NCBI GenBank assembly: GCA_964383365.1
Contig: CAYLHF010000009.1
Location: 1 to 64,000, forward strand
Reading direction: 5' to 3'
Origin: CAYLHF01 sp964383365
GTDB lineage: Bacteria > Bacteroidota > Rhodothermia > Rhodothermales > UBA10348
DNA: 64,000 bases
The translations under genes and the position numbers were made by a program. Positions 53,052 through 62,817 of this stretch are shown piece after piece (position 1 is the stretch's first letter; every line of letters starts with the position of its first letter). Below the pieces are notes generated by a model that was given only the letters and a program-made list of their open reading frames with translations, did not search any database and was not told the DNA's origin.

Positions 53052-53906
53052 ATGTCAGCGTCCTGTATAACACCCGATTCGTCCCGATCCGGAACTGCGA
53101 CTCTCGGCCGCATCCTTTTCCTTCTGGCACTGCTTACCAGCCTTCAGGTACTCGCGGGATCGGTAGCGGCCCAGGCGCTGGACCTTACACCCCTGCGAAC
53201 GGCTCGAATAGCTGACTCGGGTCACTCTTCCCGGGTCAATCCGGCGTTTCTGGCTTTTCTTGAAAATCCGAGCCTGAGTCTCTGGTACCGTTCCTATTAC
53301 GCTCTCTCTGATCTTAACTCGACCGGCCTGGAGTACGAAAGTCACGTGATTGGAATCGGGATCGGCATGAAAATCGCCGAGATGGGCCTGACAGATATTC
53401 GCAGGCAATTTTTCAGCCCGGCACTTGGCGTCCGTTTCGGCGCACCCGATTCAACGTCTCTCGCAATCGGGATTTCCATCCTGTTTGACCGTCTCACATC
53501 CAGACAGACCGATGTAGTCCGGCGTTCCATCCGCCTTGGAATGATCGCTCCCATTACCCGGTCAACAGATCTGGGGCTCGTTTTGAACCAACGTCTGGTG
53601 TCGTCCCGGCTGCAACCTGCTGACGGAATCACAATCGCGGGTGGATTGATCCACCGCATCTCACAAAAAATCGCAACCTCCGTTGACTACTACTACTGTG
53701 AACGATTTGGCGAACAATATTTCCTCGGGGTCGAGATTCAGTATTCACGTTCACTTGCTGCTGATCTGGAGTGGTCGCAGAAGCCGGTGGTGACGCTGGT
53801 TCAAATCCGATTCAACCATGGGAATTTCCTCGTACATCTGGCCGGAAGCTTTCATGAGGTCCTTGGATGGTCCAGATCCGTCCGAATCTCCTTCACGTAC
53901 GATTGA
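53052..53906 (+). CDS. predicted outer-membrane beta-barrel protein
   Basis: A 284-residue exported protein of unknown function. An N-terminal signal (GRILFLLALLTSLQVLAGSVAAQA) precedes LRTARIADSGHSSRVNPAFLAFLENPS, reminiscent of PorV/PorQ-like barrel starts, and about eight or more alternating amphipathic strands ending in WSRSVRISFTYD (terminal aromatic/hydrophobic strand). ATG 53052 gives the shorter N region; ATG 53001 in the same frame is possible. Its stop overlaps the next gene's TTG as TTGA, so the two barrels are translationally coupled and may form a pair. Confidence 0.72.
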   Translation: MSASCITPDSSRSGTATLGRILFLLALLTSLQVLAGSVAAQALDLTPLRTARIADSGHSSRVNPAFLAFLENPSLSLWYRSYYALSDLNSTGLEYESHVIGIGIGMKIAEMGLTDIRRQFFSPALGVRFGAPDSTSLAIGISILFDRLTSRQTDVVRRSIRLGMIAPITRSTDLGLVLNQRLVSSRLQPADGITIAGGLIHRISQKIATSVDYYYCERFGEQYFLGVEIQYSRSLAADLEWSQKPVVTLVQIRFNHGNFLVHLAGSFHEVLGWSRSVRISFTYD

Positions 53907-55891
53907 CACGCGTGACAATACAGATCGAGTTGTTGGCTTTCGTCTGCGTCGCAGCACTCGGATGCGCCCATGAAAAAGGTGCCGCGAGCTTTCGACCGGA
54001 TCCCGCCTGGCTGGGGAGTACTTCGGGGGAATTTGACGCTGACGAGTGGGAAACAATCACAGATACTTTCGATCGCCTCCATCTCTCGCCTCTCCCACTC
54101 AATACCGTCACACCGGATGCGCTGAGACAGATTCCGCTTCTCTCAGAGAATGCCCTCCGGACGATCCTCGCTGTTCGCACAAATATCGGCGTCATTTCAG
54201 ATTATCGATTTCTCGGAAAACTTCCAGCGCATGATCGCCAGATTATCGAGTGGACCACGTTCATTGACACTCCCGACGAGGCCAGCCATCGACCATCGGG
54301 TTACATCTCCCAGCGACTGGAGCGGGTCTGGAGATCGAATACCCGGAGCCTGGCTGGTAATCCGTTAAAATCAGTTTGGAAAATGCGCTATCGCTGGCAG
54401 GGTCTTAATGCCTCCGTGACGACGAGTAAAGATCCTTACGAACCGGTTCAATTTCGTCCTCGTAGAGGCTGGTATGGCTACGACCACACCATTTTTTCTG
54501 TTCGGTGGACAAGTCCTCAGGATTACACCCACCTGTACGCCGGGAGTTTTCTTGTGATAGCGGGACAGGGTCTGCTTTTTTCCCTTCCGTTTGACTCGCG
54601 GCTGCCAACGAGAACCCCGTCGGGAGTCGGCTACCGGAGTGCACGTATCAAGCCGAATACGTCTTCCGTCTCTTTTGTATCGCTGAATGGCATCGGAATT
54701 GAGCAACGAATCTCGGACGATGTACGCATACTCGCCTTCGTCTCTGCGAATCAGGCAGACGCAACAATGCAGGGCTCGGATGGCGATATCTTCTTCCGGT
54801 TACGAACGGGTGGTCTGCACCGAAATGAGGCCGAGAACCGGTCGAGACGACGAATCAGCACCCATTCCGTGGGTGCAGTTTCGACGATTACCAGGGGTCG
54901 ATTATCGCTCGGGGGCGGTTTTGTTCTTGTTTCCATGAACCGGCCTGTATTGCTCAAATCACACGTCATACCCGGGATGTCCTGGTCGGGTATGACCATT
55001 TTCGGGAGTTACAAGACCCCTGCGGTTCGCGTGGGAGGTGAACTGTCCAGGTCCACAGACGAGGGTTCTCGGTGGTTGATATCTTCATTCGTTCGTTCGG
55101 GAAAATGGTTCAGCATCGGAATCCACGTTCGACGTTACCCGTCTCCGACATCCGGCCTGTACGCGAGTTCGCCCGGATTGAGGTCTTCCTTCGGAGACCA
55201 GACAGGGTGGTTCTCTGTTGCTCGCATCGGTCTGACAGGCCGGGTCTCCATGTATCTTTCTACAGACATTCTGTACGGTCATCTTCCCGCTGGCACGGGG
55301 ATCGTTCCTGCCGATAGATCCGATTTAAGAGTCTCCGGGCTCATCAAAATAAATCGGGAAACTACACTGGAGGTGGGCACAAGAAATACCGTAGCCACGG
55401 AGGTATTTACGCAAAAACGTTCTTCCGGAGCTGGTGTCTACGCCTCATCTGCACGCACAACGCGGAATATTTTCGTAATACTGAAAACGCGAATCTCGGA
55501 TGCATTGCTACTTGGTGGGTCCGTCCGGCGCTCATCGACTGCGCTCGCCGGTGAGAAAGTATCGCCGGGCATCTTCTCGTATATGGAGACGACCGCCGAC
55601 ATCTCGCCACGAATCACATTCCGGTTTCGAACCAGCCTGTTTGATATTCGTGATTCGGATGGCCGCATCTATGCGTATGAATGGGATGTGCCCGGAAAGT
55701 TGAGCGTACCCGGCTTTAGTGGCCGTGGAGAGAAAGTGTCATTGCTCGTTTCGCTGATCCCGTCCGTCGGTTGGCAGCTGGATCTAAAACTCGCAAGGAC
55801 CCGGAAAACCGCCATCACATCGTTTACTGATTTCTGGCCGGGTGACGAACTGATGTCAGCGGCCACGATTGTTCTGAGAAAGACACTCTGA
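53903..55891 (+). CDS. HhH (ComEA-like) domain fused to outer-membrane beta-barrel, lipoprotein
   Basis: A 662-residue protein. A signal with lipobox AALGC (IELLAFVCVAALGC) is followed by a helix-hairpin-helix domain at about residues 42-100: LPLNTVTPDALRQIPLLSE then ALRTILAVRTNIG and ISDYRFLGKLP, the ComEA/T2SK pattern (asparagine-threonine turn, 'L..ip.l....a..Il..R...G'). From ~130 to the end are many beta strands (GWYGYDHTIFSVRW, GGGFVLVSM, ATIVLRKTL terminal strand), predicting a large barrel. TTG 53903 overlaps the upstream stop as TTGA; ATG 53867 is the alternative start. A DNA-related role is inferred only from the HhH domain. Confidence 0.78.
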   Translation: MTRVTIQIELLAFVCVAALGCAHEKGAASFRPDPAWLGSTSGEFDADEWETITDTFDRLHLSPLPLNTVTPDALRQIPLLSENALRTILAVRTNIGVISDYRFLGKLPAHDRQIIEWTTFIDTPDEASHRPSGYISQRLERVWRSNTRSLAGNPLKSVWKMRYRWQGLNASVTTSKDPYEPVQFRPRRGWYGYDHTIFSVRWTSPQDYTHLYAGSFLVIAGQGLLFSLPFDSRLPTRTPSGVGYRSARIKPNTSSVSFVSLNGIGIEQRISDDVRILAFVSANQADATMQGSDGDIFFRLRTGGLHRNEAENRSRRRISTHSVGAVSTITRGRLSLGGGFVLVSMNRPVLLKSHVIPGMSWSGMTIFGSYKTPAVRVGGELSRSTDEGSRWLISSFVRSGKWFSIGIHVRRYPSPTSGLYASSPGLRSSFGDQTGWFSVARIGLTGRVSMYLSTDILYGHLPAGTGIVPADRSDLRVSGLIKINRETTLEVGTRNTVATEVFTQKRSSGAGVYASSARTTRNIFVILKTRISDALLLGGSVRRSSTALAGEKVSPGIFSYMETTADISPRITFRFRTSLFDIRDSDGRIYAYEWDVPGKLSVPGFSGRGEKVSLLVSLIPSVGWQLDLKLARTRKTAITSFTDFWPGDELMSAATIVLRKTL

Positions 55892-55957
55892 ATCGATGAC
55901 ACGATACAGGGAGCCGTGCGCGACGTGAAATGACGCTGTTAATCCACACGCGGCGTC

Positions 55958-56341
55958 TCAATTCGTGCAAACTGATTTCAACACGCGACGCCTGTTGTCC
56001 AGTCGATCCTGCCAGGATTGCTCGTCGGTCTCGTCTTCGTCGACAAAATACTCCCATTTGTCGACGGTCTCTTCATTCAGGATCGTGTGATTCTCCGTGT
56101 AGGCCACCCGTTTGAGCGTCGGCGTCATGCCCATTTGATGCACGAACGTGACGCGACTGGATCCCGCTTCCTCGGCAGATTCCCGAACAGACAACCAGTT
56201 GTCACCGCATACCTGGCACGTAAAAAATCGCGAGTCTGCATTCATTTCCTCGACAGCCTCGATATCTTCTTCGTTATCCAGCGTCACGTCCATCGGGACC
56301 ATGCTGAAGCAGCCACAGGCTCTACATTTCAATCGTTCCAT
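55958..56341 (-). CDS. small zinc-ribbon protein
   Basis: A 127-residue cytosolic protein. Two CxxC pairs, LKCRACGCF at 5-13 and TCQVCGDNW about 35 residues later, make a likely zinc ribbon. The rest is acidic and polar, with NEETVDKWEYFVDEDETDEQSW and a basic end RLDNRRRVLKSVCTN. ATG 56341 has AGAGAAAT just upstream; the frame opens earlier at a TTG (56401). It lies 70 bp downstream of the large propeller/barrel gene on the same strand. I do not recognise the family. TFIIS-like or nucleic-acid binding is a guess. Confidence 0.7.
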   Translation of the reverse strand: MERLKCRACGCFSMVPMDVTLDNEEDIEAVEEMNADSRFFTCQVCGDNWLSVRESAEEAGSSRVTFVHQMGMTPTLKRVAYTENHTILNEETVDKWEYFVDEDETDEQSWQDRLDNRRRVLKSVCTN

Positions 56342-56411
56342 ATTTCTCTGCCCGTCGAGACAGATATAAAATTTTTGCCGGACCGGTTCCAGATTCGGCA
56401 ATACGTAATAC

Positions 56412-59400
56412 TTATCTGTAAACAGCCTCCCAGGTACCTGTCTGCGGCAGGTACGCCGCTCCGAACTTCAGGTTCAAATTGAAGACATACCAGAGCCTGA
56501 ACTGCGCGCCGACACCACCACCGATGCTCGAATAATCGTTAGTGATTCGTGATGCTTCGTGCATATACTCGCCGAATCCGTACACGTAGAATGCTTTGAA
56601 AAAAAACGGGACAAACGTCGTTCCGTTATCTACGAATAGAAGTGGTTGCGTAATTGTCACACCATAGCGGAGAAATGTCCCGTCAGGAACAAACAGATCT
56701 TCCAATCCCCGAGGCTTGAAGAAATCGAGGTCGAATATATTGGGGACATTTTGATTCACGATGCCGAAACTGAGTTTCACTCCCGTATTCGATCGCGTGA
56801 GCACCGGGACGTATACATCCAGTAGGCCGATCACCGCTTTCTGATAAATCTTCCGGCTGTCAGCCAGATCAAAGTCGCCGAACCACCGCAGCACGAGACC
56901 CGTGTTCGGTACCAGATCTCGCGCGTTCCGCTGGACCCGATAGCCATAGATCATTCCCGGAGAAATCGTCATCCGATCCGCTCTGGGAGAAAGGGGCCGG
57001 AGGGCATCATCGCGAAACCGGTCCCGCCTGAAACTCAGGTCGACGAAGGAAGTGAGCGAGGTGCGGCGCACGTTCTCCTGAATGGTGATCGGCATCTCTA
57101 TTCCCAGGCTGACGCCAGTGCGCTCCCTGATGACGCGTTCGAGTCGTACTCCCGTAGAATCTGTAATCCTACCGTTCAGCGTCTGCCCTCTTCGAAACAA
57201 TTTCAATGCCGGTCGAACGAATGCGCCTCCCCATTTGACACCTGCCTCTCCCCAAAGACTATGTTTTCTCACAATTCCCTCACCGTAGTAAGCCCACTCC
57301 TGAAGGGGATCTGCGCCCTGTACTGCCACTCCGACGCCGAAGCCCATTCGTGCGTCGTCCCGGGTCCTGCGTGGCCGGTCCAGATAGAGCGTAGGATACA
57401 GCATTCGGGGTCTGAGATGTCCGATTCCCTGATATGGAGGATCATATTCGGATGGGCCTGTCTCAGACACACGATCGCTGGAAGAATCGGCTCTTTCCGA
57501 TGAGGTGATTCCGGTATCGAGCTTGCCGTCTTCGTCGGCGACCAATCCGTCGAGTAACCAGTCCTTCCATGGTAGCAACCACGTGAAGTTCGCGTCGTCA
57601 CGGACTATTTCCCGAGCCTGTGACCGATCAAAGGGAATGATTCTCAAGTCGAATCGTTGATCCCGATATTCCACAAAGGCAATTTCCGAATTCGAAGGAG
57701 AAAGGGCGCCCTCCATGGCTGCGTACGGCACGTTGGTCACCTGCCAGATTCTCTCCTCTTCCACGTCCACCACATAGATATTCAGGACACCGGTATGATC
57801 GCTGGTAAAGACGAGATAGTGACCGTCTGCACTCCAGGCAGCATCGTAAACGGTTCCGTTTTCAAACCCGATCCAGGGCAGGAGCGACGATGGTGTCGGT
57901 GGCGTAACCTGACTGATGAAAAGCGCCTGGTGTGTCCCCGTCTTCAAGACGACAGCTAGAGAATCGGTACCGGGCCGTTGCGCTAAACTAACGAAATCCG
58001 CTGCTCTGAATCGATCAACACGACGGACAGACTCCCTTCCCGTGACTTCCGCGAGGTGATTGAACTGGCCGTCATTTTCCAGCGCGAGAATATGTCCATC
58101 GTCGGTTCGTACAGGATTGAGCAGCCCTGGCGGCGACGGTATTTCGCTCAGTTTATTCGTGCCGATATCGAATGAATAGAGACGCGCCCGCTCGACGACT
58201 CCTGCTCTACGGTCTCGGTCGTACCTCGAGTAGTATATCGTCCTGGAATCCTGCGATAAACTGAACGAGGCGTCCTCGGTTATTCGAGTTTCAACGAGTT
58301 TCTTCCTCTCTCCGGTTACGTGGTCGAATGTATAAAAACCGCGTCTCAGATTATAACCGAGAGAGAACGCGACCACGGTCGTATCATCGAGCCAAAGCGG
58401 TCGTCTATGGAGCGTTCCCTCGCGGCTCGACACCCGCCTTCCTCTCCTGATCTGCCCGAGTTCGTTTAACCGGATCTGCTCGTGATTCATATACCACGAC
58501 CGCATCTCGCGAGCGAGAGAGCGGGCCGATTGACCGGTCGCAGATCGGATATTCCAACCAAAGCCAAGGAACGGGAAACGGTACTGCCACTTCTGAAGTT
58601 TTCGAATGGTGGCGTCTCCTCGCGTCTTTTGGAGATATTCCATGAGGAAGGATCCGCCTTCGTAAAATCGGTCGAACGGCCGGGTGTACGTAGGACTTTC
58701 GAGCATCTGTGCCAGTGACCAGCCACGACCGTTTTCCATGGAAGCCCAAAACTGCATCTGAAAAAACGGATGATTGAGTCTGCCGGCCCCTTCCTCCATG
58801 CGACTTTCTCTGAGGACCGCCAGGCCTTCGGCTACTCCTGGAGGCACGAATAAATTGAGGCTCCGGGCGAAATCAGGAGAAAAGAGATGGATGAGACCGA
58901 CAAGCCCATGGCCTCGGGAGTACTCAGCCTGTGAAGCATGAACCAGTTCGTGGGTCGCGACGACGGATGTCCACGTAGGATGACGCCTCGACAAACCTCG
59001 GCCTTTGACGCTGGTAGTGACAATCTCCTGTTTGAATGGAAACGAGGTAACGTATCCATTCGAGTGATCGGAATAACCGCTTAGAACGACCGGCATCTGG
59101 AGACGAGAAACGGACCCGGTCAGAGAATCGGTCCCGGCACGTGTGGTTTCCAAAACGTCGTAGAGTTCTCTGGCCTGCTCCCGGTGTGCCTTTTCATAGA
59201 TGATCTCGAAGTGTTCTCCGCGAAAAATTACATATTCGACACCCGGTGGACGGTAGATCACGTCGTAAAGTGGAATGACCTGAGCCTGGACAATTTCCAT
59301 TGTCCCCAGCATAACGAACGGCAAAAGACATAAAAACGCCCATATTGGCCGTGGTTTCGTGGACCAAATCGGTATGACCTTCACGCTCTCGGTGATTCGT

Positions 59401-59432
59401 TCGCGGTTTTTATACAGGTGGTTCAGATGCAT
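56412..59432 (-). CDS. metalloprotease-like / beta-propeller / outer-membrane barrel protein
   Basis: A 1006-residue exported protein with three parts. After a signal/anchor (about 29-50) comes a gluzincin (peptidase MA-like) domain: HELVH at 161-165, then VPPGVAEGLAVL with Glu202 as probable third zinc ligand. Residues ~325-640 hold repeated WD40/TolB-like blades (WSADGHYLVFTSDHTG, SLSQDSRTIYYSRYDRD, LSPSNSEIAFVEYRD). Residues ~690-1006 are beta strands like a surface-antigen barrel (GFGVGVAVQG, SIGGGVGAQFRLWYVFNLNLKFGAAY). Such proteins are known in Bacteroidota as 'TolB/PD40-like', but I know no assigned function. The intact HExxH...E set predicts an active protease facing the periplasm or exterior. 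Confidence 0.82.
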   Translation of the reverse strand: MHLNHLYKNRERITESVKVIPIWSTKPRPIWAFLCLLPFVMLGTMEIVQAQVIPLYDVIYRPPGVEYVIFRGEHFEIIYEKAHREQARELYDVLETTRAGTDSLTGSVSRLQMPVVLSGYSDHSNGYVTSFPFKQEIVTTSVKGRGLSRRHPTWTSVVATHELVHASQAEYSRGHGLVGLIHLFSPDFARSLNLFVPPGVAEGLAVLRESRMEEGAGRLNHPFFQMQFWASMENGRGWSLAQMLESPTYTRPFDRFYEGGSFLMEYLQKTRGDATIRKLQKWQYRFPFLGFGWNIRSATGQSARSLAREMRSWYMNHEQIRLNELGQIRRGRRVSSREGTLHRRPLWLDDTTVVAFSLGYNLRRGFYTFDHVTGERKKLVETRITEDASFSLSQDSRTIYYSRYDRDRRAGVVERARLYSFDIGTNKLSEIPSPPGLLNPVRTDDGHILALENDGQFNHLAEVTGRESVRRVDRFRAADFVSLAQRPGTDSLAVVLKTGTHQALFISQVTPPTPSSLLPWIGFENGTVYDAAWSADGHYLVFTSDHTGVLNIYVVDVEEERIWQVTNVPYAAMEGALSPSNSEIAFVEYRDQRFDLRIIPFDRSQAREIVRDDANFTWLLPWKDWLLDGLVADEDGKLDTGITSSERADSSSDRVSETGPSEYDPPYQGIGHLRPRMLYPTLYLDRPRRTRDDARMGFGVGVAVQGADPLQEWAYYGEGIVRKHSLWGEAGVKWGGAFVRPALKLFRRGQTLNGRITDSTGVRLERVIRERTGVSLGIEMPITIQENVRRTSLTSFVDLSFRRDRFRDDALRPLSPRADRMTISPGMIYGYRVQRNARDLVPNTGLVLRWFGDFDLADSRKIYQKAVIGLLDVYVPVLTRSNTGVKLSFGIVNQNVPNIFDLDFFKPRGLEDLFVPDGTFLRYGVTITQPLLFVDNGTTFVPFFFKAFYVYGFGEYMHEASRITNDYSSIGGGVGAQFRLWYVFNLNLKFGAAYLPQTGTWEAVYR

Positions 59433-59457
59433 CGCCAGCAGGTGCCCATATAATAAT

Positions 59458-59489
59458 CAAGGCGTCCGGGCCCAGGCCCGGACGCCTTG
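59458..59489 (-). terminator. intrinsic terminator of tRNA-Ser
   Basis: On the minus strand, CAAGGCGTCCGGG, a 6-nt loop and the exact complement (13 bp, GC-rich), then GATTATTATAT, which is T-rich. It begins at the 3' end of tRNA-Ser, directly after the discriminator base. Confidence 0.75.
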
Positions 59490-59575
59490 CGGAGGGGGTG
59501 GGATTCGAACCCACGGTACCCATAAGGCACAACGGTTTTCGAGACCGCCCCGTTCGACCACTCCGGCACCCCTCC
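59490..59575 (-). tRNA. tRNA-Ser (anticodon CGA)
   Basis: An 86-nt class II tRNA. Acceptor GGAGGGG/CCCCTCC, D arm GCCGGAGTGGTCGAACGGGGC, anticodon loop CTCGAAA (CGA, reads TCG), long variable arm, T arm GTGGG-TTCGAAT-CCCAC and discriminator G, as expected for serine. CCA is not encoded (CA then A follow). It lies downstream of alaS on the same strand with 136 bp between. Confidence 0.95.
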
Positions 59576-59711
59576 AGGATTCAATAAAAACTAGCCCTGA
59601 TCGACAAATCAGACAACGGCTCGACCATAAAATTGCGCAGAAGAACGCATCCGTACTACAGGCCGCTCTGCTACGGCACCCGGGGGGACCTGTTCCGGGA
59701 TCATTGGTAGC

Positions 59712-62552
59712 TCAAACAAGAAGCTGAGCAATGATTTCGCTCGAAGATTCCATGACCGAGTCCAGTAGTTCGGGTTTCTTTCCACCTGCCGTTGCCAGTC
59801 CCGGTTTACCGCCCCCGCCCCCTCCAAGCAGTTTGGCCAACTGCCCAACGATTGATCCTGCACTCAAGCCTCTGGCCGCCACAAGGTCATCGGCTACCGC
59901 ACAGACCAGATAGACCTTGCCATTTTCGGTGTCCCGGGATCCCAGAATACCGATCGATTCCCCGTCCATTTTCTCTTTAAGTCCCTGGCCAAGCGTACGC
60001 AGCTGGTTCATGTCGACTCCCTCGAACGTACCGCGGATCAACCGAATACCTCCGACCTGGATGCCGGAATCAAACAGTGTACCCAGCTTTGCTTCCAGCC
60101 CGGCCAGACGCTCGGTCTCCAGTGCTTTCTCGAGTCTCTTATTGGCCGAAACCAGATCAGCTACCTCTTCATCACTCGGACGCTGATTGGATTTGAACTG
60201 TGAGCGGACACGGGACAACTCGTCCATTTGCCCGGTTACGTATTCAAGGGCATCGACACCGGCTACAGCCTCGACTCTCCTAATGCCGGCCGCGACAGAA
60301 CCCTCCGATACAAATTTGAAGAGTCCGATATCCCCCGACCGCTCCACGTGCAAACCCCCACACAATTCTATGGAGTACTGTGAATCGAACGTAATCACGC
60401 GAACGAACTCACCATACTTCTCTCCGAACAGTGCCATTGCCCCCCTGGACAGAGCTTCTTGCACTGGAATATCCCGCTCTTCAACACGTTGAATATTGGC
60501 TTGAATCACCTGATTTACTCTGTCCTCGACCCGGCGAAGCACATCCGGCTCCACCCGCTCGAAGTGACTGAAATCAAAACGCAGATGATTGGGCGCCACC
60601 AGAGATCCTTTCTGAGAGACATGTGCGCCTAATTCTTCCCGGAGCGCTGCGTGTAACAGGTGCGTTACCGAATGGTGTTTGCGTATGCGGAGTCTTCGCA
60701 CATCGTCTACGAATGCGCCCACATTTGACTCGGGACTCGACGGTGGACGGTCGACATAATGAATTATCTGCCCTCCGACCTTCCGAGTATTCAGGACCGA
60801 AAGACGATCGTCTCCGATTACGAGATAGCCCGTATCTCCAACCTGTCCACCACTTTCGGCATAGAACGGTGTGCGGTCCAGAATAATTTCGAATGCCGAT
60901 TGCTCGCCGGTAGTCTCCCTCATCATCCGAACACACGAGTCCGTCACGGCATCCGTATCATATCCGACGAAAGCAGAATCTTCCCCGTCGGAAACTACCT
61001 GCCAAACATCGGTTTCGCTCATATCGACATCGAATGTAGCGGCAGCTCTGGCCAGGTTCTTCTGGCCATCCATCAACGCACGATACCTTTCCATATCGAC
61101 GATGAGATCTTCCTCCCCCACGATCAACTCCGTCAGGTCAATCGGAAAACCGTAGGTATCGTGGAGTAGAAACGCAATCTCTCCTGGCAGCATACGGTCT
61201 TTAGCCACCGTTGAAAAAGCCTCTGAGACGTCGTGATCATCGTTCTTACTTCTCCACGCCTTCTTCAGCAGATCCTGTACCACTCGGTCCGAACGCAACG
61301 CTGATAATGCGAACTCAAATGTCTCAGGTTTTTCGAATTGTTTGATGTACGGAAGCAGTCGTTCGAAATATTGTAGCCCGGTCCCGAGGGTTTCCAGAAA
61401 GCTTTCCTCTTCTGCACGAACGATGCGTCGGATAAAGTCGACATTGTGAGAGAGTTCCGGAAATTGATCACCCATGAGATCAACGACGGTAGCTACCATA
61501 TCGAAAAGGAACGGCTTCTTCAGATCGAGTGTCTGATAGCCATACCTGACTGCGCGCCGGAGAATTCGCCTGATAACGTATCCTCGCCCTACATTTCCGG
61601 GTGCAGCACCGTCGGCGATTGAAAATGAAACCGTACGAATATGATCGGCTATTACTCGGAGCGCGACGAGACGCTTTCGCACGTCGTCGTCCGTATCTCC
61701 TCCCGGGTCCGCGTACGAATTCATTCCGGATAATGGAGAAAGTGTAGCAGCCCTGTTCAGTAGCGGCAAAAAGAGATCCGTATCGTAATTGCTGGACTTG
61801 CCCTGTAAAACAGCTACTACACGTTCGAATCCCATTCCCGTATCGACATGTTTGGCGGGAAGCGGTTCGAGACCTCCGGTCTTTTGAGCATTGTACTGAA
61901 TGAAGACCAGATTCCAGATTTCGATGACCTGCGGGTGATCGGCATTGACAAGATCGCGCCCGGGAATTTTAGTACGCTCCTCGGCCGAGCGGGTGTCTAT
62001 GTGAACCTCCGAGCAGGGGCCGCAAGGGCCGGTATCTCCCATCATCCAGAAATTATCCTTGGACGAACAGTACAGAATGTGGTCGTGTGCAAGCGACGTG
62101 TTGGAGCGCCAGAATGCGGCTGCCTCTTCATCGGCATCTAACCCGAGGCCCGTATCCCCCTCGTGGACCGTGACGTACAACCGGTCCGGGTCCATTCCCC
62201 ATATACCAACGAGTAATTCCCAGGCCCACTCGATGGCCTCACTTTTGAAATAGTCTCCGAAACTCCAGTTTCCGAGCATTTCAAAAAATGTGTGGTGGTA
62301 TGTATCCCGTCCGACTTCCTCCAGGTCATTGTGTTTGCCCGAGACTCTCAAACATTTCTGCGTATCGACCGCGCGTTTGTATGGCCGCGTGCCATCGCCC
62401 AGGAATACATCCTTGAATTGATTCATTCCTGCGTTCGTAAACAGGAGTGTGGGATCGTTTGCAGGAACAAGCGAATCGCTGGCTATAATTTCGTGCCCCT
62501 TCTCATCGAAGAAGTGTAAAAATTCGGTTCGAATCTCCTGCGCTGACTTCAC
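59712..62552 (-). CDS. alaS: alanyl-tRNA synthetase
   Basis: Class II synthetase of 946 residues. The catalytic core begins SAQEIRTEFLHFFDEKGH; motif 2 is near GRDTYHHTFFEMLGNWSFGDYFK and motif 3 lies in GMGFERVVAVLQG. The editing domain has HHSVTHLLHAALREELG (HxxxH) and ELCGGLHVERSGDIG (CxxxH), the zinc ligands that clear mis-charged Ser/Gly. A C-terminal DHHA1/C-Ala domain ends with the Gly-rich LLGGGGGGKPGLA. It is somewhat longer than E. coli AlaRS (876). The 265 bp upstream are shared with the divergent DUF4097 gene. Confidence 0.97.
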   Translation of the reverse strand: MKSAQEIRTEFLHFFDEKGHEIIASDSLVPANDPTLLFTNAGMNQFKDVFLGDGTRPYKRAVDTQKCLRVSGKHNDLEEVGRDTYHHTFFEMLGNWSFGDYFKSEAIEWAWELLVGIWGMDPDRLYVTVHEGDTGLGLDADEEAAAFWRSNTSLAHDHILYCSSKDNFWMMGDTGPCGPCSEVHIDTRSAEERTKIPGRDLVNADHPQVIEIWNLVFIQYNAQKTGGLEPLPAKHVDTGMGFERVVAVLQGKSSNYDTDLFLPLLNRAATLSPLSGMNSYADPGGDTDDDVRKRLVALRVIADHIRTVSFSIADGAAPGNVGRGYVIRRILRRAVRYGYQTLDLKKPFLFDMVATVVDLMGDQFPELSHNVDFIRRIVRAEEESFLETLGTGLQYFERLLPYIKQFEKPETFEFALSALRSDRVVQDLLKKAWRSKNDDHDVSEAFSTVAKDRMLPGEIAFLLHDTYGFPIDLTELIVGEEDLIVDMERYRALMDGQKNLARAAATFDVDMSETDVWQVVSDGEDSAFVGYDTDAVTDSCVRMMRETTGEQSAFEIILDRTPFYAESGGQVGDTGYLVIGDDRLSVLNTRKVGGQIIHYVDRPPSSPESNVGAFVDDVRRLRIRKHHSVTHLLHAALREELGAHVSQKGSLVAPNHLRFDFSHFERVEPDVLRRVEDRVNQVIQANIQRVEERDIPVQEALSRGAMALFGEKYGEFVRVITFDSQYSIELCGGLHVERSGDIGLFKFVSEGSVAAGIRRVEAVAGVDALEYVTGQMDELSRVRSQFKSNQRPSDEEVADLVSANKRLEKALETERLAGLEAKLGTLFDSGIQVGGIRLIRGTFEGVDMNQLRTLGQGLKEKMDGESIGILGSRDTENGKVYLVCAVADDLVAARGLSAGSIVGQLAKLLGGGGGGKPGLATAGGKKPELLDSVMESSSEIIAQLLV

Positions 62553-62817
62553 GGATACTGGTGTTATTCCTGAGATGATTATGGAATGCCTGGCCAGCGA
62601 ATATACGGGTTACACGCATCTACAGACGGTCTTCTTCGTGGCTTTCAGAAGAAATGACGCGCCTTGCAAACCAATCGGGACACGGAAATGTCTGATGTAT
62701 ATGACGGGGCAATCGTTCCTGATGTAACCCTTCTTGAAGTTTAGCCGTACCTGTCATAATGAGGAGCGGAACCGATACTCCTGTTGCTGTCTGTTTAACG
62801 ATTTACTCTCTATTACC

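Noticed and set aside
55892..55957. GACGCTG/CGGCGTC hairpin between the HhH-barrel and zinc-ribbon genes.
   Set aside because: Seven pairs with a wobble and a 12-nt loop; not convincing as a bidirectional terminator.
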